From NCBI RefSeq assembly GCF_014646215.1, contig NZ_BMNA01000004.1, positions 1 to 64,000 on the forward strand: 64,000 nucleotides of DNA, written 5' to 3'. How positions within the stretch are numbered: position 1 is the stretch's first letter; every line of letters starts with the position of its first letter. Under the pieces are notes generated by a model. The model was not told the DNA's origin, did no database searches, and saw nothing but the letters and a program-made list of their open reading frames with translations. Of the stretch, positions 18,447 through 26,745 are shown one piece after another. A program made the position numbers and the translations under genes. Source of the stretch: Nakamurella endophytica (GTDB taxonomy: Bacteria > Actinomycetota > Actinomycetes > Mycobacteriales > Nakamurellaceae).

Positions 18447-19787
18447 TCAGCGGGCACGCATCCGGGCCACCAGCGCGGTGTCGTAGTCACCGGAGACGAA
18501 CTCCGGGTTGTCCAGCAGCTCGGCGTGGAAGGCCAGGTTCGACTTCGGACCGGTGATCACGAAGTCCCGCACCGCGCGCCGGGCCAGCTCCAGCGCTGCC
18601 GGACGGTCGGCCGCGTGCACCACCAGCTTGGCCATCAACGAGTCGTAGGCCGGGGTGACGGTGGTGCCGGCGGCGTACCCGGAGTCCACCCGGACGCCTG
18701 CGCCGGACGGCTCGACCCACTCGGTGATCGCGCCGGGTCCGGGCAGGAACCGCTTGGGGTCCTCGGCGTTGATCCGCAGCTCCACGGCGTGGCCCTGCGG
18801 GCGCACGTCCGGGTCGAAGCCCGGGTCCTCTCCGGCGGCGATGCGCAGCTGCGCGGCCACCAGGTCGATGCCCAGCACCGCCTCGGTGATCGGGTGCTCG
18901 ACCTGCAGCCGGGTGTTCATCTCCAGGAAGTAGAAGTCGCGGGTGGCCGGGTCGAGCAGGAACTCGACGGTGCCGGCTCCGCGGTAGTCGACGGCCTCGC
19001 CGGCCCGGCGGGCGGCCGCCAGCATCCGGTCGCGCAGCTCCTCGTCGAGAGCCGGCGACGGGGTCTCCTCCGCGACCTTCTGGTTGCGCCGCTGCACCGA
19101 GCAGTCGCGCTCCCCGAGCGCCAGCACCCGCCCGTCGGCCAGGCCGAGGATCTGCACCTCGACGTGGCGGACCCGCGGGAAGTACCGCTCGACGAAGACC
19201 GCCGGGTCGCCGAAGAGCCGCCCGGCGAACGCGGTCACCTTCTCGTACTCGGCGGCCATGGCGTCGGGCCCGTCGACGACGGTCATCCCCATGCCGCCGC
19301 CGCCCGCCGCGGCCTTGATCATCACCGGGTAGCCGATGCCGTCCGCCGCGGCCCTGGCGGCCTCCGCGGAGGTGACCGGGTCGGTGGTGCCCGGGGCGAC
19401 CGGCACGCCCGCGTCCGACATCAGGTTCCGGGCGGCGATCTTGTCACCCATGGCGGTGATGGCCTCCGGGGACGGGCCCACCCACACCAGCCCGGCGTCG
19501 ACCACGGCACGGGCGAACGCGGCGTTCTCGGACAGGAACCCGTACCCGGGGTGGACGGCCGCGGCGCCGGTGCGCCGCGCCGCGTCCAGCACCGCGTCGG
19601 CGTTCCGGTAGGACCGTGCCGGGTCGGCCGGCCCGAGCAGGACAGCCTCGTCGGCCTCCCGGACGAACGGCAGGTCGGCGTCCACCTCGGAGTGCACCGC
19701 GATGGTGCGCAGTCCCAGGTCGCGGGCGGTGCGCAGTACCCGGCGGGCGATCTCGCCCCGGTTGGCCACCAGCAGGGAGTCGAACAT
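18447..19787 (-). CDS. accC: Acetyl/propionyl-CoA carboxylase, biotin carboxylase subunit
   Basis: It carboxylates biotin on its carrier protein using ATP and bicarbonate, the first half of malonyl-CoA formation. The 446-residue product has FDSLLVANRGEIARRV, the ATP-grasp Gly loop KAAAGGGGMGM (158-168), CSVQRRNQKVAEETP, and EMNTRLQVEHP (289-299) with the catalytic Arg. It stops at the AccC length and lacks the biotin-carrier domain (BCCP, with an MKM motif) that is fused to many actinobacterial alpha chains, so a carrier must be encoded elsewhere. ATG at 19787 has AAGGGA upstream inside a 27-bp element shared with whiB2. Confidence 0.94.
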   Translation of the reverse strand: MFDSLLVANRGEIARRVLRTARDLGLRTIAVHSEVDADLPFVREADEAVLLGPADPARSYRNADAVLDAARRTGAAAVHPGYGFLSENAAFARAVVDAGLVWVGPSPEAITAMGDKIAARNLMSDAGVPVAPGTTDPVTSAEAARAAADGIGYPVMIKAAAGGGGMGMTVVDGPDAMAAEYEKVTAFAGRLFGDPAVFVERYFPRVRHVEVQILGLADGRVLALGERDCSVQRRNQKVAEETPSPALDEELRDRMLAAARRAGEAVDYRGAGTVEFLLDPATRDFYFLEMNTRLQVEHPITEAVLGIDLVAAQLRIAAGEDPGFDPDVRPQGHAVELRINAEDPKRFLPGPGAITEWVEPSGAGVRVDSGYAAGTTVTPAYDSLMAKLVVHAADRPAALELARRAVRDFVITGPKSNLAFHAELLDNPEFVSGDYDTALVARMRAR

Positions 19788-19791
19788 CGGT

Positions 19792-19818
19792 GGGGCAGGT
19801 CCCTTCGCAGTCACGGTG
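19792..19818 (-). promoter_or_regulatory. 27-bp leader element shared with whiB2
   Basis: Read on the minus strand, this block matches 26206-26180 at 23 of 27 positions, with the core GCGAARGGACCTGC (R is A or G). It ends four bases before the accC ATG and contains the Shine-Dalgarno sequence. The similarity extends about 15 bases upstream of the SD, which ribosome binding alone does not explain. Confidence 0.55.
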
Positions 19819-19990
19819 CGGCGCGGACCGGCGCGCCGGAACGGCAGGTCCGTCGCACCGGTGCGCACCGGGACCGGGACGGCCGTCGGGGGACGGCCGG
19901 TCGCCGCCGGGCGTGCCCATCCTGCCCGGCCCCGTCGGCACCGGCCCGGCGGGGCACGCCGGGCGGCTCAGCGTGCCGGACCGGCAGCGC

Positions 19991-21202
19991 TCAGGGAGCC
20001 AGGCCGTCCATGGCGCGGTAGGCCACCCCGGTGCCGTGCACCGTGACGCCGCGGTCCGCGGCGGGCACCCAGACCGACCGGCCCCGCGGGACGGTGAGCG
20101 CCGCCCCGTCCGCCGCGACCAGCTCGGCCGTGCCCTCGGTGACCAGCAGGATCTGCGGGCCGTCGTGGTCGAGCCGGTAGGGACGGTCGGACAGCTCCAG
20201 CCGGGACAGCCGGAACTCGGGGACCGGCGTGGTGTAGACCAGCTCGCCGTCCGGCCCGGCGTCGCCCCCGAGCACCGGGACGTCCCCGGCGGTGAAGTCG
20301 AGGACCCGCATCAGCTCGGGCACGTCGACGTGCTTGGGGGTCAGGCCGCCGCGCAGCACGTTGTCCGAGTTGGCCATGATCTCGACTCCGACGCCCTCCA
20401 GGTAGGCGTGCAGGTTGCCGGCGTCCAGGTACAGCGCCTGGCCGGGCTGCAGCGTCACCCGGTTCAGCAGCAGCGACGCCAGCACCCCGGGGTCGCCGGG
20501 ATAGCGCTCGCCCAGCTCCAGCGCGGTGCGGTACTCGGCGGCGAACCGGGAGCCGGCGCGGACCCGCGCCACGCAGGCCTGGAGCACCGCCGCCAGCAAC
20601 GGGTCGAGCAGCGAGGCCGGCACGGTGACGATCGACGAGAACAGCGCCCGGACGCCGTCCCGGTCCGGCTGCCCGGACAGCAGCGACAGGTAGTGGTCCA
20701 GTTGCGGCACGGCCAGTTCGGTCAGCAGCTCGACGGTGACCGCCGGGTCGCGGAATCCGCACAGCGCATGGAACTCGGTCAGCGCGCAGACCAGCTCGGG
20801 CTTGTGCCAGGAGTCCTTGTAGTTGCGGTCCGGCGAGTCCAGCGGGACGCCGAGCCGCTCCTCGAGCTCGAAGCCGTGCGCCGCCTGCGCCGGGGACGGG
20901 TGCGCCTGCAGGGACAGCGGCTCCGCAGCCGCCAGCACCTTGAGCAGGAACGGCAGCCGGGCGCCGAACTTGGCGGCCACGGCGCTGCCGAGCATGGCCT
21001 CCGGGTCGCGGTCGACGGCGTCGGCCAGCGTGACGGTGCCGTCCGACCCGAAACCCTCCAGCACGGACGGGTCGCCGGGGTGCGCACCCATCCACAGCTC
21101 GGCCTCCGGGTGCGGGGCCGGCGTCGGCCGTCCCAGCAGCTCGGAGATGGCCGTGCGCGACCCCCACGCGTACGGCCGCACCTGGTTCCTCATCAACCAC
21201 AC
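19991..21202 (-). CDS. manA: Mannose-6-phosphate isomerase, class I
   Basis: It interconverts fructose 6-phosphate and mannose 6-phosphate. The 403-residue cupin protein starts LMRNQVRPYAWGSRTAISELLG and has the zinc ligands in LSLQAHPSPAQA (Gln, His), NYKDSWHKPEL (Glu region) and DAGNLHAYLEGVGVEIMANSDN (His). The GTG at 21202 begins three bases after the upstream stop, suggesting coupling. An internal ATG would also give a workable N-terminus. With manB downstream of metabolism and the guanylyltransferase at 32896 it forms the route to GDP-mannose. Confidence 0.95.
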   Translation of the reverse strand: MWLMRNQVRPYAWGSRTAISELLGRPTPAPHPEAELWMGAHPGDPSVLEGFGSDGTVTLADAVDRDPEAMLGSAVAAKFGARLPFLLKVLAAAEPLSLQAHPSPAQAAHGFELEERLGVPLDSPDRNYKDSWHKPELVCALTEFHALCGFRDPAVTVELLTELAVPQLDHYLSLLSGQPDRDGVRALFSSIVTVPASLLDPLLAAVLQACVARVRAGSRFAAEYRTALELGERYPGDPGVLASLLLNRVTLQPGQALYLDAGNLHAYLEGVGVEIMANSDNVLRGGLTPKHVDVPELMRVLDFTAGDVPVLGGDAGPDGELVYTTPVPEFRLSRLELSDRPYRLDHDGPQILLVTEGTAELVAADGAALTVPRGRSVWVPAADRGVTVHGTGVAYRAMDGLAP

Positions 21203-21205
21203 GGG

Positions 21206-22489
21206 TCAGTCACCTCTCTCGCCGCGCGGTGGCGCGACCGTCGCGGGACGGACCGCCCAGTGGGCGGTTCCCCGGCGTCCCAGTCCTTGCGGGTAGTCCC
21301 CGGGCAGCGGCGCCGCGGTGGCCAGACCGAGGTAGACCGCGGCGAACGTCAGCTGCAGTCCGGCGGCCAGCACGGCGGCCAGCGCGTCCGGCCGCGCCGG
21401 CCGCTCCGCCCGGTACAGGTCCGGCTCTTCCCCGGGCCCGGGGCCGCCGCGAGCGGGGCCCCGGAGCGTTCCGGGCGGCGGTGGCGGCGGGACGGGCTCC
21501 CAGCCGGTGCCGGCGTCGGTCGCGACCGGCTCCGCGGCCGCCGCCGGGCCGTCCACGTGCATCGCGGAGGGCAGTGCCCGGCGCAGCGCCGACAGCCGGC
21601 CGGCGTCCCGGGAGGGCAGCACCGGGTCGACCGTGGACACCAGCACGGGCCGGGCCGGGACCGCGGCGGCCGGGTCGTCGAACGGGTCGGCGAACAGGTC
21701 CCGGGTGCCGGCGGCCCGGGTCAGCACCGCCGGCGACGTCTCCGCGGACGCCGACGGCAGCACCGCGGCGGGCACGCCGGCGACCTCGCCGAACACCGCC
21801 GCCGCGTGCTGCGCCAGGGCGTCGGCGAGCGGATCGGCGCCGACCAAGAGCGGCACGCCGTCCAGCAGGTATTCCGCCAGGTTGACCGCGGGGTTCAGGA
21901 ACGTCTCGGCCGCCGGGTGCACGGTGACGGCGACCCGGTCGAGCAGGTCGGCCAGGTCCGCCGGCTGGCCGTGCGGTAGCAGCCCGCTCGCCGCGGCCAC
22001 CCCGGTGACCAGCGCCCACCGGCCCGGCGCCGCCAGGGCCTCGGGCACGGCCATCGCCGGCGGCAGCAGGGCGGCGCCGGCGGCCAGGGCCACCGGCCCG
22101 TCGGCGGACGCCCGCACCACGGTGCGGGCGCCGCGGTGCAGCGCGGTCGCGGCGGCCAGCGCGGCCCGCTCGTCGTCAGGGCGGCCGGCGAGCACCACCA
22201 CGAGATCCAGGGGCCCGACCCAGGCGGGCACGTCCGGCAGGCCGAGGACCGGCGTGCGGGCCGCCTCGCCGGCCAGCGCCGCCAGCACCGCGGCGTCCGT
22301 GCCGGCGGTCGGGCCGACCAGCACCAGGGCGCGCGGCCGGTCCACCGGGCCCAGCTCGCGGACCTGCTCGGCGACGGACCGCACCTGCGCCCCCGCCGTC
22401 CCGGCCGCGGCGAGCAGGGCGGCGGCGTCGGCCGCCTCGACCGCGGCGCGGTCGCGCAGCAGGTCCGCGCCGGTGGGCACGCCGGTCAC
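21206..22489 (-). CDS. SIS-domain phosphosugar-binding-like protein of the mannose locus
   Basis: The product has 427 residues. Alternating alpha/beta sequence with RALVLVGPTAGTDAAVLAALAG, VLGLPDVPAWVGPLDLVVVL and NPAVNLAEYLLDGVPLLVGAD fits a divergent SIS (sugar isomerase) domain of the bifunctional phosphoglucose/phosphomannose isomerase type. The same family lies between manA and manB in Mycobacterium (Rv3256c type). Residues 335-375 are Pro/Gly-rich linker. The GTG at 22489 overlaps the Trm112-like stop (GTGA). Catalytic residues are not clear, so a regulatory or isomerase role is open. Confidence 0.75.
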   Translation of the reverse strand: MTGVPTGADLLRDRAAVEAADAAALLAAAGTAGAQVRSVAEQVRELGPVDRPRALVLVGPTAGTDAAVLAALAGEAARTPVLGLPDVPAWVGPLDLVVVLAGRPDDERAALAAATALHRGARTVVRASADGPVALAAGAALLPPAMAVPEALAAPGRWALVTGVAAASGLLPHGQPADLADLLDRVAVTVHPAAETFLNPAVNLAEYLLDGVPLLVGADPLADALAQHAAAVFGEVAGVPAAVLPSASAETSPAVLTRAAGTRDLFADPFDDPAAAVPARPVLVSTVDPVLPSRDAGRLSALRRALPSAMHVDGPAAAAEPVATDAGTGWEPVPPPPPPGTLRGPARGGPGPGEEPDLYRAERPARPDALAAVLAAGLQLTFAAVYLGLATAAPLPGDYPQGLGRRGTAHWAVRPATVAPPRGERGD

Positions 22490-22749
22490 GGCTCGGTCGC
22501 CGGCACGGTGGGCGTGGGCGGCACGGTGGGCGGCACGGTGGGCGGCACGGTGGCTGTCTCGTCACCGCCGACGGCCTCGTCCAGCAGCAGCACCGGGATG
22601 CCGTCCCGGACGGGGAAGCGGCGCCCACACAGCGTGCAGGTGAGCGCGTCGGCCTCCGGGTCGTCCGGGGTGCCGACCACCAGCGGGGCGTGGTGGTCCG
22701 CAGGGCAGGCCAGCACATCCACCAGCACCGGGTCCAACCGCACTGCCAC
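22486..22749 (-). CDS. Trm112-like zinc-ribbon protein
   Basis: The product has 87 residues. It begins MAVRLDPVLVDVLACPADH and has a second Cys pair LTCTLCGRRFPVRDGIPVLL, the UPF0434/Trm112 fold. The first Cys site has a single CP rather than CxxC. Such proteins act as small partners of methyltransferases or other enzymes. AGGAG lies six bases before the GTG at 22749; a second GTG six bases later is also possible. The C-terminus carries PPTVPPTVPPTPTVP repeats. It overlaps the SIS gene by 4 nt. Confidence 0.85.
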   Translation of the reverse strand: MAVRLDPVLVDVLACPADHHAPLVVGTPDDPEADALTCTLCGRRFPVRDGIPVLLLDEAVGGDETATVPPTVPPTVPPTPTVPATEP

Positions 22750-22997
22750 GGCGCGCTCCTCTCCACGGTCGACCGGACCGGATCCGGTCCGCCTGTCAGG
22801 TCTCACTGTGCCGCCCGGGGACGGCGTCCTGCCACCGGCACCCCGGCGGCTGCTGCAGACGACGATGTCGGCGACACCGCCCGACCGCACCGCCCGACCC
22901 GTCCGGCAGCGGGCGCGCGTCCCCCCCACAGTGCCCCGAGCGCGCCGGCCCGAGCGCGCCGTGCGCGACATCGGCGGCAACAGCGACGTCAGCGGCG

Positions 22998-24452
22998 TCA
23001 GCTCCGCAGTAGTGCCAGGATCTCGTCCCGCAGCTGCGCCATGGCCGGCTCGGTGGCCGCCTCGACGTTGAGCCGCAGCAGCGGCTCGGTGTTGCTGGGG
23101 CGGACGTTGAACCACGAGCCGTCCGGCAGCTGCACGGTGATGCCGTCCATGTCGTCGGTGGTGGCGTCGTGGGCCTGCGCCCAGTCGTGCACCGCGGCGA
23201 TCCGGCCGGGGACGTCGGCGACCTCCGAGTTGATCTCACCGGAGGCGGCGTAGCGGCTGTAGCCGGCGGCCAGCTCGGACAGCGGCACCTGCGCGGCACC
23301 CAGCGCCGCCAGCACGTGCATGGCCGCGAGCATGCCGGTGTCGGCGCGGAAGAAGTCCTCGAAGTAGTAGTGGGCGGAGTGCTCGCCACCGAAGACGGCA
23401 CCCGTCCTGGCCATCTCCGCCTTGATGAAGGAGTGACCCACGCGGGTGCGGACCGCGGTCCCGCCGGCCTCGGTCACCATCTCCGGCACCACCCGGCTGG
23501 TGATGAGGTTGTAGAGGATCGTCGAGCCCGGCTTGCGGGCCAGCTCGCGGGTGGCCACCAGCGCGGTCACCGCGCTCGGCGACACCGGCTCGCCGCGCTC
23601 GTCGACCACGAAGCAGCGGTCGGCGTCGCCGTCGAAGGCCAGACCGATGTCGGCGCCCACCCGGCGCACCTCGGCCTGCAGGTCGACCAGGTTGGCCGGC
23701 TCCAGCGGGTTGGCCTCGTGGTTGGGGAAGGTGCCGTCCAGCTCGAAGTAGAGCGGATCGACCTGGAGCGGCAGGCCCTGGAAGACCTCGGGGACGGTGT
23801 ACCCGGCCATGCCGTTGCCGGCGTCGACCACCACGTGCAGCGGCCGGATGCCGGTCAGGTCGACGAGGGTGCGCAGGTAGTCGGCGTACTCGGCGAGCAC
23901 GTTCCGCTCGCTGACCGTGCCGGGGGTGGCGGCCCGGGGCAGCTGGGCGGCGCCGTCCAGCACGGCCTGCGCGTCGTCCCGCATCCGGTCCAGACCGGTG
24001 GCCAGGCTGATCGGCACGGCGCCGGCCCGGCACAGCTTGATGCCGTTGTAGCGGGCCGGGTTGTGCGAGGCGGTGAACATGGCGCCCGGCAGGCCGAGGT
24101 GGCCGGAGGCGAAGTAGAGCATGTCGGTCGAGCCGAGCCCGGCCATCACGACGTCCACGCCGGCCGCGGTGACCCCGTCGGCGAACGCCGACGACAGCTC
24201 CGGGGACGAGTCCCGCATGTCGTGGGCGATGACGACGGACAGCCGCTCGCCGGGATCGCCGGTCTCGCCGCCGGCCTCACCGAGCAGCAGCGTGGCGAAG
24301 GCGCCGCCGAGCGCGCGGGCGACGCCCACGGTGAGTTCGACGCCGACGACGCCGCGGACGTCGTACGCCTTGACGAAGCGGCTCAGGTCGATGCGGGGGG
24401 CGTCCGGGCCCGTCCCGCTGTCGACGGCCGGCTGGGCGGTGGCCTGCTGCAT
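22998..24452 (-). CDS. manB: Phosphomannomutase / phosphoglucomutase
   Basis: It converts mannose 6-phosphate to mannose 1-phosphate (or the glucose equivalents). The 484-residue alpha-D-phosphohexomutase has all four sites: the phosphoserine loop FTASHNP (Ser129), the metal loop FDGDADRC (274-279), the sugar loop GGEHSAHYYF and the phosphate loop RPSNTEPLLRL. GGEHS favours mannose/glucose specificity. AGGAGA lies upstream of the ATG at 24452. It heads the run to Trm112-like, SIS and manA on the minus strand, although a 248-bp gap precedes Trm112. Confidence 0.96.
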   Translation of the reverse strand: MQQATAQPAVDSGTGPDAPRIDLSRFVKAYDVRGVVGVELTVGVARALGGAFATLLLGEAGGETGDPGERLSVVIAHDMRDSSPELSSAFADGVTAAGVDVVMAGLGSTDMLYFASGHLGLPGAMFTASHNPARYNGIKLCRAGAVPISLATGLDRMRDDAQAVLDGAAQLPRAATPGTVSERNVLAEYADYLRTLVDLTGIRPLHVVVDAGNGMAGYTVPEVFQGLPLQVDPLYFELDGTFPNHEANPLEPANLVDLQAEVRRVGADIGLAFDGDADRCFVVDERGEPVSPSAVTALVATRELARKPGSTILYNLITSRVVPEMVTEAGGTAVRTRVGHSFIKAEMARTGAVFGGEHSAHYYFEDFFRADTGMLAAMHVLAALGAAQVPLSELAAGYSRYAASGEINSEVADVPGRIAAVHDWAQAHDATTDDMDGITVQLPDGSWFNVRPSNTEPLLRLNVEAATEPAMAQLRDEILALLRS

Positions 24453-24924
24453 GGAGGGTCTCCTGGGGTCGCGCGGGCGACGACCTCCGGTCCGCCGTGG
24501 CCTGGCCGACCGGAGACCGGCGGGAAGGTCCTGGGCAGACTACCGGCGCCGGGTGGCCGTGACGGGTGGCGAAGACGACACTGCACCACCCGGAGGTGGA
24601 GTGTCAGCCGTCGGAGCGGCGACCGACCGGGGGCTGACCGGGGAGCGCGCGGGTCGGGCGGGTGAACGAGCGGGTGCCGCCCACCCGGCGGGGAGAGCAG
24701 GGTCACCGCGAGACAGGCGTCACAGGCGGCGGCGCCGACGGCTGGCTCGCCGATGCGGGTGCGGTGGGCCGAAAGAACCGGCCCGTACCGGCCGGCCGGG
24801 CAGGGACGGGCGGCGGCTCCGTGCCGTCCGCGGTTCCTCGAGCACGACCGGCAGGGATCGGGCCAGGACCTCGAGGCCGGATGCTCCGGCCGGATCCCCC
24901 GGATCCCGAGGCCGGATGGCGAGG
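24453..24924. other. 472-bp gap between DUF3499 and manB
   Basis: A TAGTCT -10-like box on the minus strand at 24542-24537 may serve manB; no matching -35 is clear. Near the DUF3499 stop, GAGGCCGGAT is repeated at 24873 and 24908 around CCGGCCGG and two GGATCC sites, which could fold into a GC-rich hairpin on the DUF3499 transcript. Frames that stay open here have the composition of shadow ORFs. No RNA gene is recognised. Confidence 0.4.
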
Positions 24925-25284
24925 TCAGACCTCGGGGAAGCGCAGCACCCGCAGATGCCCGCGGCGGCCGGTCGGCGCGGCGGAGCGGTCCGCCGCGGGC
25001 GCCGAGCGGTCGGGGCGGCCGGCTTCGCGAACGGCGTCGGCCAGGGCCTCGAGGTCGTCCGAGCCGCGACCGGGCTCGGGCAGGTCGGCGTCGGGCCGGA
25101 CCACCTCCCACCCCTTGGGCGCGGTGAGCCGCAACGCGTGGCGGGCGCACAGGTCGTACGAGTGCGGCTCCGCGGCCGTGGCCAGCGGGCCGACGACGGC
25201 CGTCGAATCGGCATAGGCGTAGGTCAGTGTCGCGACAGCGGGCTCGAGACACCCCGTCCTCGAGCACTTCCGCGTTCTGGCCAC
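24925..25284 (-). CDS. DUF3499 family protein
   Basis: The product has 119 residues. The conserved start ARTRKCSRTGCLEPAVATLTY, then AEPHSYDLCARHALRLTAPKGWEVV, places two Cys pairs typical of DUF3499 and suggests a small zinc-binding fold. The function is unknown. Its position divergent from the zincin-like gene and near whiB2 and manB matches Mycobacterium (Rv3258c). The GTG at 25284 has no SD. TATCTT ends six bases upstream, so a leaderless mRNA is likely. The C-terminal 30 residues are Arg/Ala-rich and variable. Confidence 0.85.
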   Translation of the reverse strand: MARTRKCSRTGCLEPAVATLTYAYADSTAVVGPLATAAEPHSYDLCARHALRLTAPKGWEVVRPDADLPEPGRGSDDLEALADAVREAGRPDRSAPAADRSAAPTGRRGHLRVLRFPEV

Positions 25285-25354
25285 GAGCGGAAGATAGAGC
25301 ACCGTGGCGTCGCGCCGGGAACGGCACGCCGACGCTCGTAGACTCGGCCGCCTG

Positions 25355-25834
25355 ATGAGCGACCCGCACACCCTCTCGACCGCCCGGGACGGCGGCGCTC
25401 CGCGGCGCCGCCGCCGCGACCGCCACGGGCGGGGACTGCGCTGGCCGCTGCTGCCGGCGGACCTGCCGGGCGCGCGCAGCCGGGCCGAGCAGTTCGACGA
25501 CGCGGTGATCGACGCGACCGCCGACCTCGAGGAGCGGTGGCCGCGGGAGATGAAGGAGATCGACTTCGCGGTCGACGACGTGCCGCCGCTGCCCGCCGGG
25601 GAGGTACTGCCGTCGTCGGACGTGGTGCTCGACGGTGGCGTGCCGCTCACCCGTTTCGTGCCACCGGGAGTGGACGGCCGGGGGCGGGCCACCAGGGCCC
25701 GGATCGTGATCTACCGCCGGCCGCTCGAGGTCAGGGCCGAGGACGCCGGCGATCTAGGCGATCTCGTGGCCGAGGTGCTGACGGAACAGTTGGAGGCGGT
25801 GCTGGGCGAGTCGTCGGGATCACCCGACGACTGA
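25355..25834 (+). CDS. Zincin-like (DUF1025-type) protein lacking the HExxH motif
   Basis: The product has 159 residues. LPGARSRAEQFDDAVIDA, MKEIDFAVDDVPPLP, VPLTRFVPPGVDGRGRATRARIVIYRRPLEVRA and DLGDLVAEVLTEQLEAVLG align by order with the metallopeptidase-like family next to whiB2 in Mycobacterium (Rv3259 type). In active relatives the last helix carries HExGH. Here it reads LVAEVLTEQLEAV with no histidine, so zinc catalysis is improbable. The ATG at 25355 has no SD; TAGACT at 25339-25344 may place the mRNA start very close. An upstream in-frame start at 25304 would add 17 basic residues. Confidence 0.75.
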   Translation: MSDPHTLSTARDGGAPRRRRRDRHGRGLRWPLLPADLPGARSRAEQFDDAVIDATADLEERWPREMKEIDFAVDDVPPLPAGEVLPSSDVVLDGGVPLTRFVPPGVDGRGRATRARIVIYRRPLEVRAEDAGDLGDLVAEVLTEQLEAVLGESSGSPDD

Positions 25835-25884
25835 CCCGGTGGCGCGGGCCGGCGGGCCGGCCGTCCGCCGTGGGGACGGCAGGC

Positions 25885-26178
25885 TCAGCTGGCCTGCCGC
25901 TTGAGGCGGCGACGCTCCCGCTCGCTCAGGCCGCCCCAGATGCCGAAGCGCTCGTCGTTGGCCAGCGCGTAGGACAGGCACTCGGCGCGGACCTCGCAGC
26001 CGGTGCAGATCTTCTTGGCCTCGCGGGTCGAGCCACCCTTCTCCGGGAAGAAGGCCTCGGGGTCGGTCTGCGCGCACAGCGCCCGGTCGTGCCAGTCGAC
26101 GTCCTCATCGGTGGTGGGCAGCAGGGTCAACCCGCTCTGCCAGCCGTCGAGAACTGTGACGTCCCCCGGTTGCGACAT
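25885..26178 (-). CDS. whiB2: WhiB-family iron-sulfur regulator (WhiB2/WhmD type)
   Basis: The product has 97 residues. Cys35, Cys58, Cys61 and Cys67 (CTGCEVRAEC) ligate a [4Fe-4S] cluster. GIWGG (79-83) and a basic C-terminal RERRRLKRQ bind sigma factor and DNA in this family. WhiB2 proteins control septation and development. Context, with the zincin-like and DUF3499 genes on one side and fbiA/fbiB beyond, is that of mycobacterial whiB2. The ATG at 26178 has AAAGGA upstream within a leader element also found at accC. A strong promoter with an overlapping palindrome lies about 220 bp upstream. Confidence 0.95.
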   Translation of the reverse strand: MSQPGDVTVLDGWQSGLTLLPTTDEDVDWHDRALCAQTDPEAFFPEKGGSTREAKKICTGCEVRAECLSYALANDERFGIWGGLSERERRRLKRQAS

Positions 26179-26179
26179 G

Positions 26180-26206
26180 GGTGCAGGTCCTTTCGCCGTG
26201 ACGGTG
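26180..26206 (-). promoter_or_regulatory. 27-bp leader element shared with accC
   Basis: It is the second copy of the element at 19818-19792 (23 of 27 matches), here ending one base before the whiB2 ATG. It holds the Shine-Dalgarno AAAGGA and a conserved upstream part, CACCGTCACGGCG. Both copies also read VTAKGPAP in the frame of the following gene, but neither protein family extends that far, so conservation at RNA or DNA level is more likely. Confidence 0.55.
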
Positions 26207-26395
26207 ATGCGCTGAACTGCCCCGACCACCGGTGGTGGTCGCAGCGAGACGGCCGGGGCCGAGACGTCCTGCGGGGGTCGCGCGGTGGTGCGGGCGGTGT
26301 GACTGCCAGCGACCACCGGGACGCGGCCGCCGCAGCTGCCGGCCGTGCCGCGGAACCCCTCGACGACGGGCCGGAGAGCCCGGGCGGAGCCGGAG

Positions 26396-26440
26396 AATCA
26401 CACCGATGTGATTACACAGGTGTGTCCCGCGCGTCGTCAA
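26396..26440 (-). promoter_or_regulatory. whiB2 promoter with overlapping 18-bp operator-like palindrome
   Basis: On the minus strand TTGACG (26440-26435) and TGTAAT (26416-26411) are separated by 18 bp, each one mismatch from the sigma70 consensus. A dyad AATCACA-N4-TGTGATT with perfect 7-bp arms covers 26396-26413, overlapping the -10 and the expected start site, an ideal repressor position. The leader would be about 225 nt. The rest of the gap 26179-26745 shows no gene. Confidence 0.75.
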
Positions 26441-26745
26441 GCCGGTGGCGTGCTATCCGCCTGATTCCCCCACGTAGGCCCGCGTGTCGCCCTTGCGGTC
26501 ACGGTGTGTCACCGCCAGGTCGCTCCACCGGGGGACGCCGGCCGCCGGTGGCCGACCGGCCGGCACCCGGTCGGGGCGGCAACCGCCCCGCCGCGCCGGC
26601 ACCCGCCAGGAACGCGAGCGACCGTTCGCCCGCACGGCGGCCCCCCGGGTCGGGCGCGACACCCCGTGGGACCCGACCGGCAGGGCCGCGGGCACCGGTG
26701 GGGACGACGGGCGGTACCGGCGTCCCACCCCGGCACACTGGACGG

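Noticed and set aside
24662..25216. Possible plus-strand gene over DUF3499
   Set aside because: No ribosome binding site or domain; overlaps a conserved minus-strand gene.
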